A stretch of 9,043 nucleotides of DNA from JBQTJN01 sp052387095 (GTDB taxonomy: Bacteria > Pseudomonadota > Alphaproteobacteria > Micavibrionales > Micavibrionaceae), in contig JBQTJN010000061.1 in assembly GCA_052387095.1 (NCBI GenBank), forward strand, positions 1 through 9,043, written 5' to 3'. The translations under genes were made by a program, and so were the position numbers. This document shows, one piece after another, positions 1 to 6,114 of this stretch (within the stretch, counting starts at the first letter, position 1; each line of letters starts with the position of its first letter). Below the pieces are notes generated by a model. That model was not told the origin of the DNA. It made no database searches and saw only the letters and a program-made list of their open reading frames with translations.

Positions 1-65
1 AAATGCGGTTCCAGTAATTTCCATGTTCTATCGGATATATCGTGTCTGCGGTGCGATGCTTTCAT
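1..65 (-). CDS. IS5-family transposase, N-terminal fragment cut by window edge
   Basis: On the minus strand an ATG at 65-63 opens a frame that stays open to the left edge (21 codons). It begins MKASHRRHDISD and continues RTWKLLEPH. The pattern RHDISDxxWxxLEPH is the usual N-terminus of IS5-family (DUF4096-type) transposases, which are DDE enzymes that cut and join the ends of their own insertion sequence. A strong Shine-Dalgarno, AGGAGG on the minus strand (72-77), sits 6 bases before the ATG. The catalytic DDE core would lie outside the window, so intactness cannot be judged. The element is oriented away from the gene at 158, and its right-hand end must lie between this start and that gene. 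The family call rests on a short peptide but a characteristic one. Confidence 0.72.
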   Translation of the reverse strand, partial: MKASHRRHDISDRTWKLLEPH

Positions 66-90
66 GTCCGGCCTCCTTTGCCTGACATGA
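62..90 (-). promoter_or_regulatory. Hairpin enclosing the transposase ribosome binding site
   Basis: TCATGTC (62-68) and GACATGA (84-90) are a perfect 7-base inverted repeat with a 15-base loop. In the transposase mRNA (minus strand) the start codon lies in the stem and the AGGAGG Shine-Dalgarno in the loop, so the fold could restrain translation. Several insertion sequences are known to limit transposase synthesis this way. That it does so here is inference. Confidence 0.35.
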
Positions 91-128
91 TTCTACACCA
101 ATCCCTATCTCGTGACTACACTATCTAG
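91..128. other. Probable location of the insertion sequence end
   Basis: The IS5-like element starts its transposase at 65 on the minus strand, so its outer terminus should fall within the next few dozen bases, before the gene at 158. Read inward on the minus strand, GAGATAGGGATTGGTGTAG (about 95-113) is a candidate terminal repeat. A CTAG, a tetranucleotide that fits the YTAR target of some IS5 members, occurs at 125-128. The other end of the element is outside the window, so neither the terminal repeat nor a target duplication can be confirmed. Confidence 0.25.
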
Positions 129-157
129 GTCTGTTGGTATAAGGAGTAATTATCACA

Positions 158-763
158 ATGTCAGATAGTCTGTTTTCTCTAGATATGGATGCATGGCCCG
201 TTTCTGAGAATTTCAAAACATATGTTGAAATGGCGGCGATGCATGAAAGAGGCGGTCGCTCCGAAATGGCTATGCGTACCATTCGCCTGTTACTGCCCGA
301 ATCCAGTTCTTATGAGCCCAGCGAAAACCCTTATGATGTAATTTATGCGGAAATGCTGATGTCGGTTATTCAGGAAAAGCGGGGCGAGGTGGAAGATGGA
401 TATTTTCGCGCCGAAACTGCACGGAAAAAAGCCCATGAGCTTGGCGATAAAGATACTATTCAGTTGTGTGAGCAGAGATTCAATGAAATATCGCTGCGAT
501 ATGATCCCAAAGATGATCCTGCCAGACAGATGATTAATGAGATGTTTTTTGGAGGAGTATTTGAGTTCAATGAAGATGGGTCGATTACGGAGGGTCTGGA
601 CGAGAAGACAGAAGAAGAATTTTACAAACACATTACTACCGCGATTTTTAATTTTATCTCCCGTGAGGCTGCATTACAGCAGAAAAAAAACAAAGACTTG
701 AAAATTCAGATCCAGTTGAAAACCTCTTTGAAAATATGGAAGATTATTCCGAAAGGCTGCTGA
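158..763 (+). CDS. Hypothetical helical protein, 5' part of a frame-split gene
   Basis: The frame encodes 201 residues from an ATG preceded by AAGGAG (141-146, spacing 11). No family is recognised. The first ~115 residues look all-helical and resemble a tetratricopeptide-type arrangement (YVEMAAMHERGGRSEMAMR, then an AEMLMSVIQEKRGEVEDGY segment). There is no signal peptide or membrane segment, so it is probably cytoplasmic. The last ~24 residues (NKDLKIQIQLKTSLK...) change in character to Lys/Ile-rich. The -1 frame from 691 instead reads naturally as QRLENSDPVENLFEN and runs into the next ORF. The switch is at an A8 run (683-690) containing A_AAA_AAC (685-691). The gene is therefore probably one 301-residue protein, interrupted by a one-base deletion or joined by -1 ribosomal frameshifting. 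It lies just downstream of an IS end, so its native promoter may have been displaced. Confidence 0.6.
   Translation: MSDSLFSLDMDAWPVSENFKTYVEMAAMHERGGRSEMAMRTIRLLLPESSSYEPSENPYDVIYAEMLMSVIQEKRGEVEDGYFRAETARKKAHELGDKDTIQLCEQRFNEISLRYDPKDDPARQMINEMFFGGVFEFNEDGSITEGLDEKTEEEFYKHITTAIFNFISREAALQQKKNKDLKIQIQLKTSLKIWKIIPKGC
685..691 (+). promoter_or_regulatory. Candidate -1 frameshift slippery heptamer A_AAA_AAC
   Basis: In the frame of the gene starting at 158 the codons are CAG AAA AAA AAC, which gives X_XXY_YYZ in the correct phase. Slipping back one base places translation at CAA (691-693), in the frame that ends at 1062, giving 178 + 123 = 301 residues. A weak GAGG (665-668) lies about 16 bases upstream. 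I see no strong hairpin just downstream, which argues against efficient programmed shifting. A plain homopolymer deletion (A9 to A8) explains the same data. Confidence 0.35.
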
Positions 764-1062
764 ACAAAAACGAATTGATTTTGCGTCCCCGGCTTGCACT
801 TGGTGGATTTTCTGCGGCAGAAGCGGAATACCTTCTGTTTGAGATTGAAAGCCAGCGCGACGAATTTAAGAAGACGCCAGAATTTGTAGAGCGCATAAAG
901 CAGGGACGCATCAACGCCATTGAAAACGGGTTTGATGCTTTAGCGTGGCAGTACACGCGCTACCTTTCGCTCTTTGATGAAGAATTTGAAAAAATAGTCC
1001 GGGATGAGGAGTGGCAAGAACACGATGAGTTTAAACCTGATATTCCCGGCTTAGTTTTATAG
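736..1062 (+). CDS. Hypothetical protein, 3' part of the frame-split gene
   Basis: Counted from the ATG at 736 this is 108 residues. That ATG has no Shine-Dalgarno and lies inside the preceding frame, so it is unlikely to be a true independent start. The same frame is open and coding-like back to 691 (QRLENSDPVENLFEN), which makes it the continuation of the gene that starts at 158. The sequence is charged and helical (FSAAEAEYLLFEIESQRDEF; ALAWQYTRYLSLFDEEFEKI) and ends in GLVL. No family is recognised. No good terminator follows: AGCCC/GGGCT at 1068-1083 forms only a 5-base stem without a T-run. Confidence 0.55.
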   Translation: MEDYSERLLNKNELILRPRLALGGFSAAEAEYLLFEIESQRDEFKKTPEFVERIKQGRINAIENGFDALAWQYTRYLSLFDEEFEKIVRDEEWQEHDEFKPDIPGLVL

Positions 1063-1102
1063 GTTATAGCCCGAATCAGGGCTGACAAAAACCATTAACC
1101 CC

Positions 1103-1131
1103 TTTTTAACCCCTCCTCCTTAGTGTAGAAT
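1103..1131 (+). promoter_or_regulatory. Possible acnA promoter
   Basis: TAGAAT at 1126-1131 matches the -10 consensus at five of six positions. A poor, T-rich -35 (TTTTTA, 1103-1108) lies 17 bases upstream. This would give a 5' leader of roughly 70 bases before the acnA start. No operator is recognisable. Confidence 0.3.
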
Positions 1132-1205
1132 CGGGCGTCAGTTCATGGCGCCTGTTTTCCTTCCCGCCCGCGCGCCCCATATATATTTCAAAGGATTTTA
1201 CGACC

Positions 1206-3896
1206 ATGACCCTTACCGGACAGGATAGCCTTAAAACCCGCCGCACGCTTAAAGTCGATGGCAACGAATACGATTATTTCAGCCTCGCGGAAGCGGCAAA
1301 GCAGATTGGTGATATATCGCTTCTGCCCTATTCGCTCAAGGTTCTTCTGGAAAACCTGCTGCGGTTCGAGGACGGGCGCAGCGTCAAGACGGATGATATA
1401 CGCGCGCTTCACGATTGGTTGGAGACACGGAAATCGGACATTGAAATCGCGTTCCGTCCGGCGCGGGTGCTGATGCAGGATTTCACCGGCGTTCCCGCCG
1501 TGGTGGATCTGGCGGCGATGCGCGAGGCGATGGCGGCCCTGGGCGGCGATGCGCAAAAGATCAACCCTCTGGTGCCGGTGGATCTCGTTATCGACCATTC
1601 CGTGATGGTTGAGGCGTTCGGCTCCGACGGCGCGTTTGCGAAAAATGTCGAGATCGAGTTTGAGCGCAATTATGAGCGCTATGCATTCCTACGCTGGGGT
1701 CAGAAGGCTTTCCGCAATTTTCGCGTTGTGCCGCCGGGGACGGGGATCTGCCACCAGGTGAATCTGGAATACCTGGCGCAGTGCGTCTGGTCGGCCGAAG
1801 ATGAGAAGAACTCTAATAATCCCGGGGGCCGAATGGTTGCATACCCGGATACGCTGGTGGGAACCGACTCCCATACCACGATGATTAATGGCCTCGCGGT
1901 GCTGGGCTGGGGCGTTGGCGGGATCGAGGCCGAGGCCGCGATGCTCGGCCAGCCGATTTCCATGCTGATCCCGGAAGTGATCGGGTTCAAGCTGACGGGG
2001 AAAATGAAAGAAGGCACGACAGCAACGGATCTCGTGCTCACGGTTACGGAGATGCTGCGCAAGAAAGGCGTAGTGAATAAATTTGTCGAGTTTTACGGGC
2101 CCGGGCTGGATCATATGTCGCTGGCTGACCGCGCGACGATTGCCAATATGGCGCCGGAATATGGTGCGACGTGCGGATTTTTCCCGATTGACGCCGAGAC
2201 CATCCGGTATATGAATTTTACGGGCCGCGATCCGCACCGCGCGAAACTGGTCGAGGCCTACGCGAAGGCGCAGGGCATGTGGCGTGATGCAAGTTCGCCG
2301 GATCCTGTTTTCACGGATAGTTTGTCGCTGGACATGGGGACGGTGGAATCCTCGCTGGCGGGGCCGAAGCGTCCGCAGGACAAGATTTTGCTTTCGAACG
2401 CGGTGAGTTCGTTTACATCCGTCGAGCCGAATTCAAAACCGGTTGCCGTAGAGGGCGGCGGATATGATCTTGATAATGGTCATGTTGTCATTGCCGCGAT
2501 CACGAGCTGCACGAATACATCCAACCCGTCCGTCATGGTGGCGGCGGGGCTGGTGGCGCGTAATGCGCGCAAATTAGGCCTGACGCGCAAGCCGTGGGTG
2601 AAGACCTCGCTGGCGCCGGGGAGCCAAGTGGTAACGGATTATCTCGACAAGGCCGGGCTGTCGGAGGATCTCAATGCCATTGGATTTAACCTGGTTGGCT
2701 ATGGCTGCACCACATGCATCGGCAATTCAGGGCCGCTGCCGGACCCGATTGCAAAGGCGGTCGAGACGGGCGATCTGAATGTCACGGCAGTTTTATCGGG
2801 TAACCGGAATTTTGAAGGCCGGATTTCGCCGCATGTGAAGTCGAATTACCTGGCATCGCCGCCTTTGGTGGTGGCCTATGCGATTGCTGGTTCGATCAAG
2901 GTCGATATGTTCAGGGACCCGATCGGTCAGAGCAAGGACGGCAAGTATGTTTACTTAAAAGATATCTGGCCGAGCAATGAAGAGATCCGCAAGATGGTGG
3001 AATTCTGCCTGACGCCGAAAATGTTCAAGACGCGCTATGCCGATGTGTTCAAGGGCCCGGATGAGTGGCAGAAAATCGGTGGCCGCGGCGAAGGCGAAAC
3101 CTATACGTGGGAAGGCGAGTCCACTTACGTGCGCAATCCGCCTTTCTTCGAGCATATGAAGGCTAAACCGGGCATTGTTGAGGATATCGAGAACGCCTCT
3201 GCGCTGGCGGTGCTGGCGGATTCCGTCACGACCGACCATATTTCCCCGGCCGGTGCGATCAAGAAAGATTCCCCCGCAGGGCATTACTTAACCGGGCACA
3301 AGGTGCAGCCGGTGGATTTCAATTCCTACGGCGCGCGGCGCGGCAATCATGAAGTCATGATGCGCGGAACATTTGCCAATATCCGCATCAAGAATGAAAT
3401 GGTGCCGGGCAGGGAAGGCGGCATCACAAAATATATCCCGACCGGCGAAGTGATGCCGATTTACGATGCGGCGATGAAATACCAGCAAGACGGAACGCCG
3501 CTGGTGATTTTCGCCGGCAAGGAATACGGCACGGGCTCAAGCCGCGACTGGGCGGCGAAGGGTACACGGTTACTGGGTGTGCGCGCAGTTATCGCCGAGA
3601 GCTTTGAACGTATTCACCGCTCCAACCTGGTCGGGATGGGGGTCCTGCCGCTGCAGTTCCACGGCGAGATGATGCGGGGCGCGCTTAACCTTATGGGCGA
3701 TGAGACGTTCGATATTGCCGGCATCAAGGGCGGGCTGAAACCGCGGCAGAAGCTGGATATGATCGTGACCTACAAGGACAGGACGCAGAAAACCGTGCCG
3801 CTGCTGTGCCGGATCGATACGCTGGATGAGATCGAGTATTACAAGAATGGCGGGATTTTGCATTACGTGTTGCGGAATATCGCGAAGGCGGCGTAG
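1206..3896 (+). CDS. acnA: Aconitate hydratase A (AcnA/IRP1-type aconitase)
   Basis: Aconitase A interconverts citrate and isocitrate through cis-aconitate in the TCA cycle, using a [4Fe-4S] cluster in the cytoplasm. The 896-residue length is that of the AcnA/IRP1 family. The three cluster ligands are visible: Cys435 in AITSCTNTSNPSV, and Cys501 and Cys504 in GYGCTTCIGNSG. Other family blocks are QDFTGVPAVVDLAAMR (91-106), VGTDSHTTMINGL (218-230), GWGVGGIEAEA (234-244) and SGNRNFEGRISPHV (531-544). In the C-terminal swivel domain there are DSVTTDHISPAG (672-683) and GKEYGTGSSRDWAAKG (771-786), the latter carrying active-site Ser and Arg. AAGGA (1191-1195) precedes the ATG by 10 bases. The gene appears monocistronic and intact. 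The iron-sulfur cluster makes the enzyme oxygen- and iron-sensitive in this family. No regulatory site is evident. Confidence 0.97.
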   Translation: MTLTGQDSLKTRRTLKVDGNEYDYFSLAEAAKQIGDISLLPYSLKVLLENLLRFEDGRSVKTDDIRALHDWLETRKSDIEIAFRPARVLMQDFTGVPAVVDLAAMREAMAALGGDAQKINPLVPVDLVIDHSVMVEAFGSDGAFAKNVEIEFERNYERYAFLRWGQKAFRNFRVVPPGTGICHQVNLEYLAQCVWSAEDEKNSNNPGGRMVAYPDTLVGTDSHTTMINGLAVLGWGVGGIEAEAAMLGQPISMLIPEVIGFKLTGKMKEGTTATDLVLTVTEMLRKKGVVNKFVEFYGPGLDHMSLADRATIANMAPEYGATCGFFPIDAETIRYMNFTGRDPHRAKLVEAYAKAQGMWRDASSPDPVFTDSLSLDMGTVESSLAGPKRPQDKILLSNAVSSFTSVEPNSKPVAVEGGGYDLDNGHVVIAAITSCTNTSNPSVMVAAGLVARNARKLGLTRKPWVKTSLAPGSQVVTDYLDKAGLSEDLNAIGFNLVGYGCTTCIGNSGPLPDPIAKAVETGDLNVTAVLSGNRNFEGRISPHVKSNYLASPPLVVAYAIAGSIKVDMFRDPIGQSKDGKYVYLKDIWPSNEEIRKMVEFCLTPKMFKTRYADVFKGPDEWQKIGGRGEGETYTWEGESTYVRNPPFFEHMKAKPGIVEDIENASALAVLADSVTTDHISPAGAIKKDSPAGHYLTGHKVQPVDFNSYGARRGNHEVMMRGTFANIRIKNEMVPGREGGITKYIPTGEVMPIYDAAMKYQQDGTPLVIFAGKEYGTGSSRDWAAKGTRLLGVRAVIAESFERIHRSNLVGMGVLPLQFHGEMMRGALNLMGDETFDIAGIKGGLKPRQKLDMIVTYKDRTQKTVPLLCRIDTLDEIEYYKNGGILHYVLRNIAKAA

Positions 3897-3923
3897 TTTA
3901 ACTTTAAAATACGGTTATATATT

Positions 3924-3960
3924 CGTCATTGCGAGCGTCAGCGAAGCAATCCACTTTTAA
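3924..3960 (+). repeat. Left inverted repeat of the GIY-YIG element
   Basis: A palindromic unit of type GTC-ATTGC-(centre)-GCAAT-CC followed by the tail CCACTTTTAA. It lies 27 bases after the acnA stop. The ATTGC and GCAAT arms can pair. The tail points inward to the nuclease gene. Confidence 0.8.
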
Positions 3961-3963
3961 ACT

Positions 3964-4254
3964 ATGAAACATCCTGTAGTTTATATTTTGGCAAATGAAC
4001 GGAATGGTACGCTTTATACAGGCGTAACTTCAGATCTTGTCCAAAGAATTGGTCAGCATAAAAGCGGTCAAATTGATGGTTTCAGCAAAAAATATAATTG
4101 CAAAATGCTGGTATTTTATGAAGTTCATGAAACCATGGAAAGCGCGATTACAAGAGAGAAAGCTCTGAAAGGAAGTTCGCGTAAAAGAAAGCTAGATTTA
4201 ATTGAAACGCAGAATTTTCTTTGGAAAGATTTATATAATAATATCTTATCTTAA
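3964..4254 (+). CDS. GIY-YIG domain nuclease, small single-domain (YhbQ/UPF0213-like)
   Basis: The product is a 96-residue single-domain GIY-YIG endonuclease of the kind common in multiple copies in alphaproteobacterial genomes. Family residues are visible: VYIL (Tyr7) and LYTGVTSDLVQRIGQH (Tyr18, Gly20, Arg28, His32) form the GIY-YIG core. Tyr44 follows, and the metal-binding Glu is Glu65 in ITREKALKG. A basic patch (SSRKRK) follows. No DNA-recognition domain is attached. There is no Shine-Dalgarno: the bases before the ATG belong to the inverted repeat (CTTTTAAACT), so translation may be weak or leaderless. The stop codon is formed by the right repeat. Codon use is AT-rich, unlike acnA, suggesting separate origin. 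It probably nicks or cuts DNA. A role in moving or maintaining the repeats is inference. Confidence 0.85.
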   Translation: MKHPVVYILANERNGTLYTGVTSDLVQRIGQHKSGQIDGFSKKYNCKMLVFYEVHETMESAITREKALKGSSRKRKLDLIETQNFLWKDLYNNILS

Positions 4255-4290
4255 AAGTGGATTGCTTCGGCCTTAGGCCTCGCAATGACG
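4251..4290 (-). repeat. Right inverted repeat of the GIY-YIG element
   Basis: The same repeat unit in reverse orientation (TTAAAAGTGGATTGC ... GCAATGACG). Its centre holds a short inner palindrome, GGCC-TTA-GGCC, that the left copy lacks. It supplies the stop codon of the nuclease gene and ends 3 bases before the stop codon of the broken minus-strand gene at 4294. Confidence 0.8.
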
Positions 4291-4293
4291 AGT

Positions 4294-4469
4294 TTAATCA
4301 AACAACCCCAGCGGATTTCTATCCATCAGTTCTTCGCGGATCGTGTCTTTTTCGCGCACGAAGAATTCGCGGCCGGTGCATCGAAGGAAATTTTATTCTC
4401 ATGCCTGAGCGTGACGGAATCTGGCCTCTGCGGCAGCGGGTTTGCGGGGATCTCATAAAATGATGTCAT
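4294..4469 (-). pseudogene. Small unidentified gene with a one-base frameshift
   Basis: On the minus strand an ATG at 4469 opens a frame reading MTSFYEIPANPLPQRPD, then SVTLRHENKISFDA. It then degenerates to APAANSSCAKKTRSAKN and stops after 47 codons. In the neighbouring frame the sequence continues naturally as CTGREFFVREKDTIRE, then ELMDRNPLGLFD, and stops at 4296-4294. Adding one T near 4380-4383 (GATGC to GATTGC) joins the two into a 58-residue protein, ...KISFDCTGREFF.... The family is not recognised. The ATG lies inside the palindromic repeat at 4465-4538, and only CAGG directly abuts it, so the original start region may have been replaced. It is either a decayed small gene or a sequencing deletion. 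Confidence 0.5.
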
Positions 4470-4538
4470 CCTGAGGCGTAGCCGAAGGATCTTTAAATTT
4501 AAAGAGATCCTTCAGCGGCTTCGCCGCTTCAGGATGAC
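4465..4538. repeat. Palindromic repeat dimer, ATCCT/AGGAT type
   Basis: Two inverted units (4465-4492 and about 4505-4538) share GTCATCCTGA at the outer end and GAAGGATCT at the inner end. They are joined by a perfect 14-base palindrome, CTTTAAATTTAAAG (4491-4504). The right unit has an inner stem AGCGGC-GAA-GCCGCT, while the left has a shorter centre. The dimer starts 1 base after the stop codon of the 303-residue minus-strand gene. It could act as its transcript end or stabiliser, but there is no T-run typical of an intrinsic terminator. Confidence 0.85.
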
Positions 4539-4539
4539 T

Positions 4540-5451
4540 TCAGGAGCCGGCTGTCTGCAGGAAGATCCTGCGGGCGATGCGTCCGGCCTCATCGGTGACC
4601 TGCTGGAAGTCGGGGCGCTCGGGGCGGTAATGGACCTGGAACTGGCGTTCGAAAGACATGATCTCGGTATTGAGGCGGGCGATGCGGCGGCGCGCTTCCT
4701 TGGTCTGCTTTCCGGCTTCCGATTTCGGATCCAGCATTTCCATTTTCATTTTTTCATCATTGGTGCCGACCATGAAGGCGAGCTGTACGCCCTCAAGGAA
4801 TGCAGCGCACGCCATGAGCGTCTGCGGGATGTTGAGTTTGTTTTCGCCCTGCGCCGCGATGGAGAAACTAAAAGTCGTGGTTTTCATCGGTCCGCGCAGG
4901 ATGATGGCGCAGCGGCCCTTGTCTTTTTCGAAGCGGGAGGTGAGGGCGAGATTGCCTTCCTGCTCGAGGGTGATATTCTTGCCGGCATTCTGCAGCGCGG
5001 ACTCGGCGAGCGGAATGGCATTTTCATACGCGCTGTCGATTTTCATGTTGTATTTTTCAATCGCATCGAGAAACGGGTGATGCTCGCCCTGCCTGAACAG
5101 GATATTGCCGTCATGATAGATGCACACCCATAAATCGGGATTGAATTTTTCCTCGTATTCATTGCTGACACCTTTCCAGGCCTCTTCCCAGTCGAACGGC
5201 ACGGGGCGGTGAATGATGGGGCCGGATTTTATATAGGTCTGGACGATGCGCGCGAACATGCGGATTCCCATGTGCATATTCTGGCAGCGCACGACAAAGG
5301 TTTCGCGCGCGCCGTGAAGCGGATCATACAGCTCCGCCTCCATGCGGTTGCTGGAGGCCATGGTTTTGGTGCCCGGTTTCCTGTCGCCGCCCGCGCCATG
5401 ATCGCTGATAATGACCTTTTCGCGCAGCAGTGTGACGCTGAATTCCTTCAT
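4540..5451 (-). CDS. Hypothetical protein, 303 residues
   Basis: The product is an uncharacterised soluble protein without signal peptide, membrane helix or motif I recognise. The N-terminal ~35 residues contain a Gly/Lys-rich stretch (HGAGGDRKPGTKT). A central part is mixed alpha/beta (FNPDLWVCIYHDGNILFRQGEHH; GRCAIILRGPMKTTTFSFSI). The last ~80 residues are charged and helical (KMKMEMLDPKSEAGKQTKEARRR is part of this). The ribosome binding site before the ATG at 5451 is poor (CCAGGCCCCT). The gene is long, has coding-type base use and is clearly better than the overlapping plus-strand frames. It sits between a 109-residue hypothetical gene upstream and the broken small gene downstream, all on the minus strand. 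A palindromic repeat begins one base after its stop. Confidence 0.75.
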   Translation of the reverse strand: MKEFSVTLLREKVIISDHGAGGDRKPGTKTMASSNRMEAELYDPLHGARETFVVRCQNMHMGIRMFARIVQTYIKSGPIIHRPVPFDWEEAWKGVSNEYEEKFNPDLWVCIYHDGNILFRQGEHHPFLDAIEKYNMKIDSAYENAIPLAESALQNAGKNITLEQEGNLALTSRFEKDKGRCAIILRGPMKTTTFSFSIAAQGENKLNIPQTLMACAAFLEGVQLAFMVGTNDEKMKMEMLDPKSEAGKQTKEARRRIARLNTEIMSFERQFQVHYRPERPDFQQVTDEAGRIARRIFLQTAGS

Positions 5452-5536
5452 AGGGGCCTGGAACGTAAGGAAAGTTGAATAACTTCCTCTATTAAAGGCG
5501 TTTTTTGGGCTTTTGAAAAGGGGCTGGAGGCGTTTT

Positions 5537-5866
5537 CTACGCGAAGGCCGGTTGTTCGGGCGCGGCCGGAACGGTATGGGCCCCAGCGGCTAAAATACGG
5601 CGCAGGGCGTTGATACGGCGGGTCAGGCTGAGACGGGCCGGCAGGTCGGCATTATAAGCGTCCAGCGCCAGGTGGTAGAGCGTTTTACGGTTGAAAAAAG
5701 CCGTAATGACGTTGCCTTCAGAGATAGAGGTAAAAAGGGGGGCAAGATGAAATTTTTGATCCGGGTGCGGTGCCAGTGTTTCCAGCTTTCTCGTTAACCC
5801 CGTGATCATCCCCTCGATTGTGTCCGTTTGTCCGAACTGTGTTTTTAGTTTTTTGTAGTTACTCAT
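5537..5866 (-). CDS. Hypothetical protein, 109 residues
   Basis: A short protein of unknown function. A good Shine-Dalgarno (AGAGGGG on the minus strand) lies about 5 bases before the ATG at 5866, which fixes the start. The body (residues 1-95) is basic and probably helical, with MSNYKKLKTQFGQTDTIEGM at the start and LSLTRRINALRRILAAG near the end. The last ~14 residues form an Ala/Pro-rich tail (AHTVPAAPEQPAFA). There is no signal peptide or membrane segment. It is 85 bases upstream of the 303-residue gene on the same strand and could be cotranscribed. No terminator is evident between them. Confidence 0.65.
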   Translation of the reverse strand: MSNYKKLKTQFGQTDTIEGMITGLTRKLETLAPHPDQKFHLAPLFTSISEGNVITAFFNRKTLYHLALDAYNADLPARLSLTRRINALRRILAAGAHTVPAAPEQPAFA

Positions 5867-6009
5867 CTTGCCCCTCTGACCACGAGAGTAGACGAGGCAA
5901 GTAAATATCCGCCTAATTATGCCTAAAATTCAAAGTAAAAGGCGCGAATACTTAGCGAGTATTTATATTTTATTTAGTTAAAATTTTATGTATTTTCATT
6001 TACCCCCTC
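5867..6009. other. AT-rich spacer between divergent genes
   Basis: About 140 bases carry no convincing ORF. It must hold the promoter of the minus-strand gene at 5866. A CATAAT-like -10 occurs on that strand (within GGCATAATT, near 5917-5925), but no clear -35 accompanies it. A weak AT-rich inverted repeat AATACT/AGTATT lies at 5947-5963. No operator or RNA gene is recognisable. Confidence 0.4.
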
Positions 6010-6106
6010 CGTCATTGCGAGGAGGCCTTAAAAGGCCGACGAAGCAACCCACATTTGGAGTTTTGGCCCTGGATTGCTTCGGTCGCTGCCCTCTCTTGCA
6101 ATGACG
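6010..6106. repeat. Gene-less palindromic repeat dimer, ATTGC/GCAAT type
   Basis: Two inverted units (6010-6050 and 6071-6106) show the same CGTCATTGC ... GAAGCAATCC plan as the ends of the GIY-YIG element. Here they are separated by about 20 bases instead of a nuclease gene. The left unit has an inner stem GGCCTT-AA-AAGGCC and a one-base arm change (GCAACCC). The right unit has a longer unpaired centre. The dimer lies in the AT-rich spacer between the minus-strand gene ending its 5' side at 5866 and the plus-strand ORF at 6115. It looks like a non-autonomous relative of the nuclease-carrying element. Confidence 0.85.
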
Positions 6107-6114
6107 AGCGGGTT

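Larger units (their letters stand above)
3924..4290 (+). mobile_element. GIY-YIG nuclease element bounded by inverted repeats
   Basis: A 367-bp unit has matching inverted ends: 3924-3960 and 4251-4290. The outer 12 bases (CGTCATTGCGAG) and inner 19 bases (CGAAGCAATCCACTTTTAA) match perfectly between the two ends when one is reverse-complemented. Only the centre differs (6 versus 9 bases). A GIY-YIG nuclease gene fills the interior exactly: it starts 3 bases after the left repeat and its stop codon lies within the right one. The interior is clearly more AT-rich than acnA. No direct repeat abuts the ends. AGTTTAA occurs at 3895-3901 and at 4291-4297, but 22 bases from the left end, and may be chance. 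Mobility is inferred from structure and from the gene-less copies nearby. Confidence 0.6.

Noticed and set aside
1068..1083. AGCCC/GGGCT hairpin as a terminator after the split gene
   Set aside because: The stem is only 5 bases and is followed by GACAAAAACC, with no T-run.
1188..2237. Long minus-strand frames inside acnA
   Set aside because: They are shadows of acnA, His/Arg/Pro-rich as expected for antisense of a G+C-rich gene.
3895..4297. AGTTTAA direct repeats as a target duplication of the GIY-YIG element
   Set aside because: The left copy is 22 bases away from the repeat end, and the motif is short and AT-rich, so chance is the simpler explanation.
4257..4463. Plus-strand 68-codon frame
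   Set aside because: It starts inside the repeat, has no ribosome binding site, and lies antisense to a better coding-like minus-strand gene remnant.
4534..5133. Plus-strand 199-codon frame opposite the 303-residue gene
   Set aside because: It starts within the palindrome and mirrors the minus-strand gene. The minus frame is longer and has the more natural protein composition.
6055..6114. TTG start extending the small ORF upstream to 6055
   Set aside because: The added codons lie within the palindromic repeat dimer and lack a ribosome binding site.
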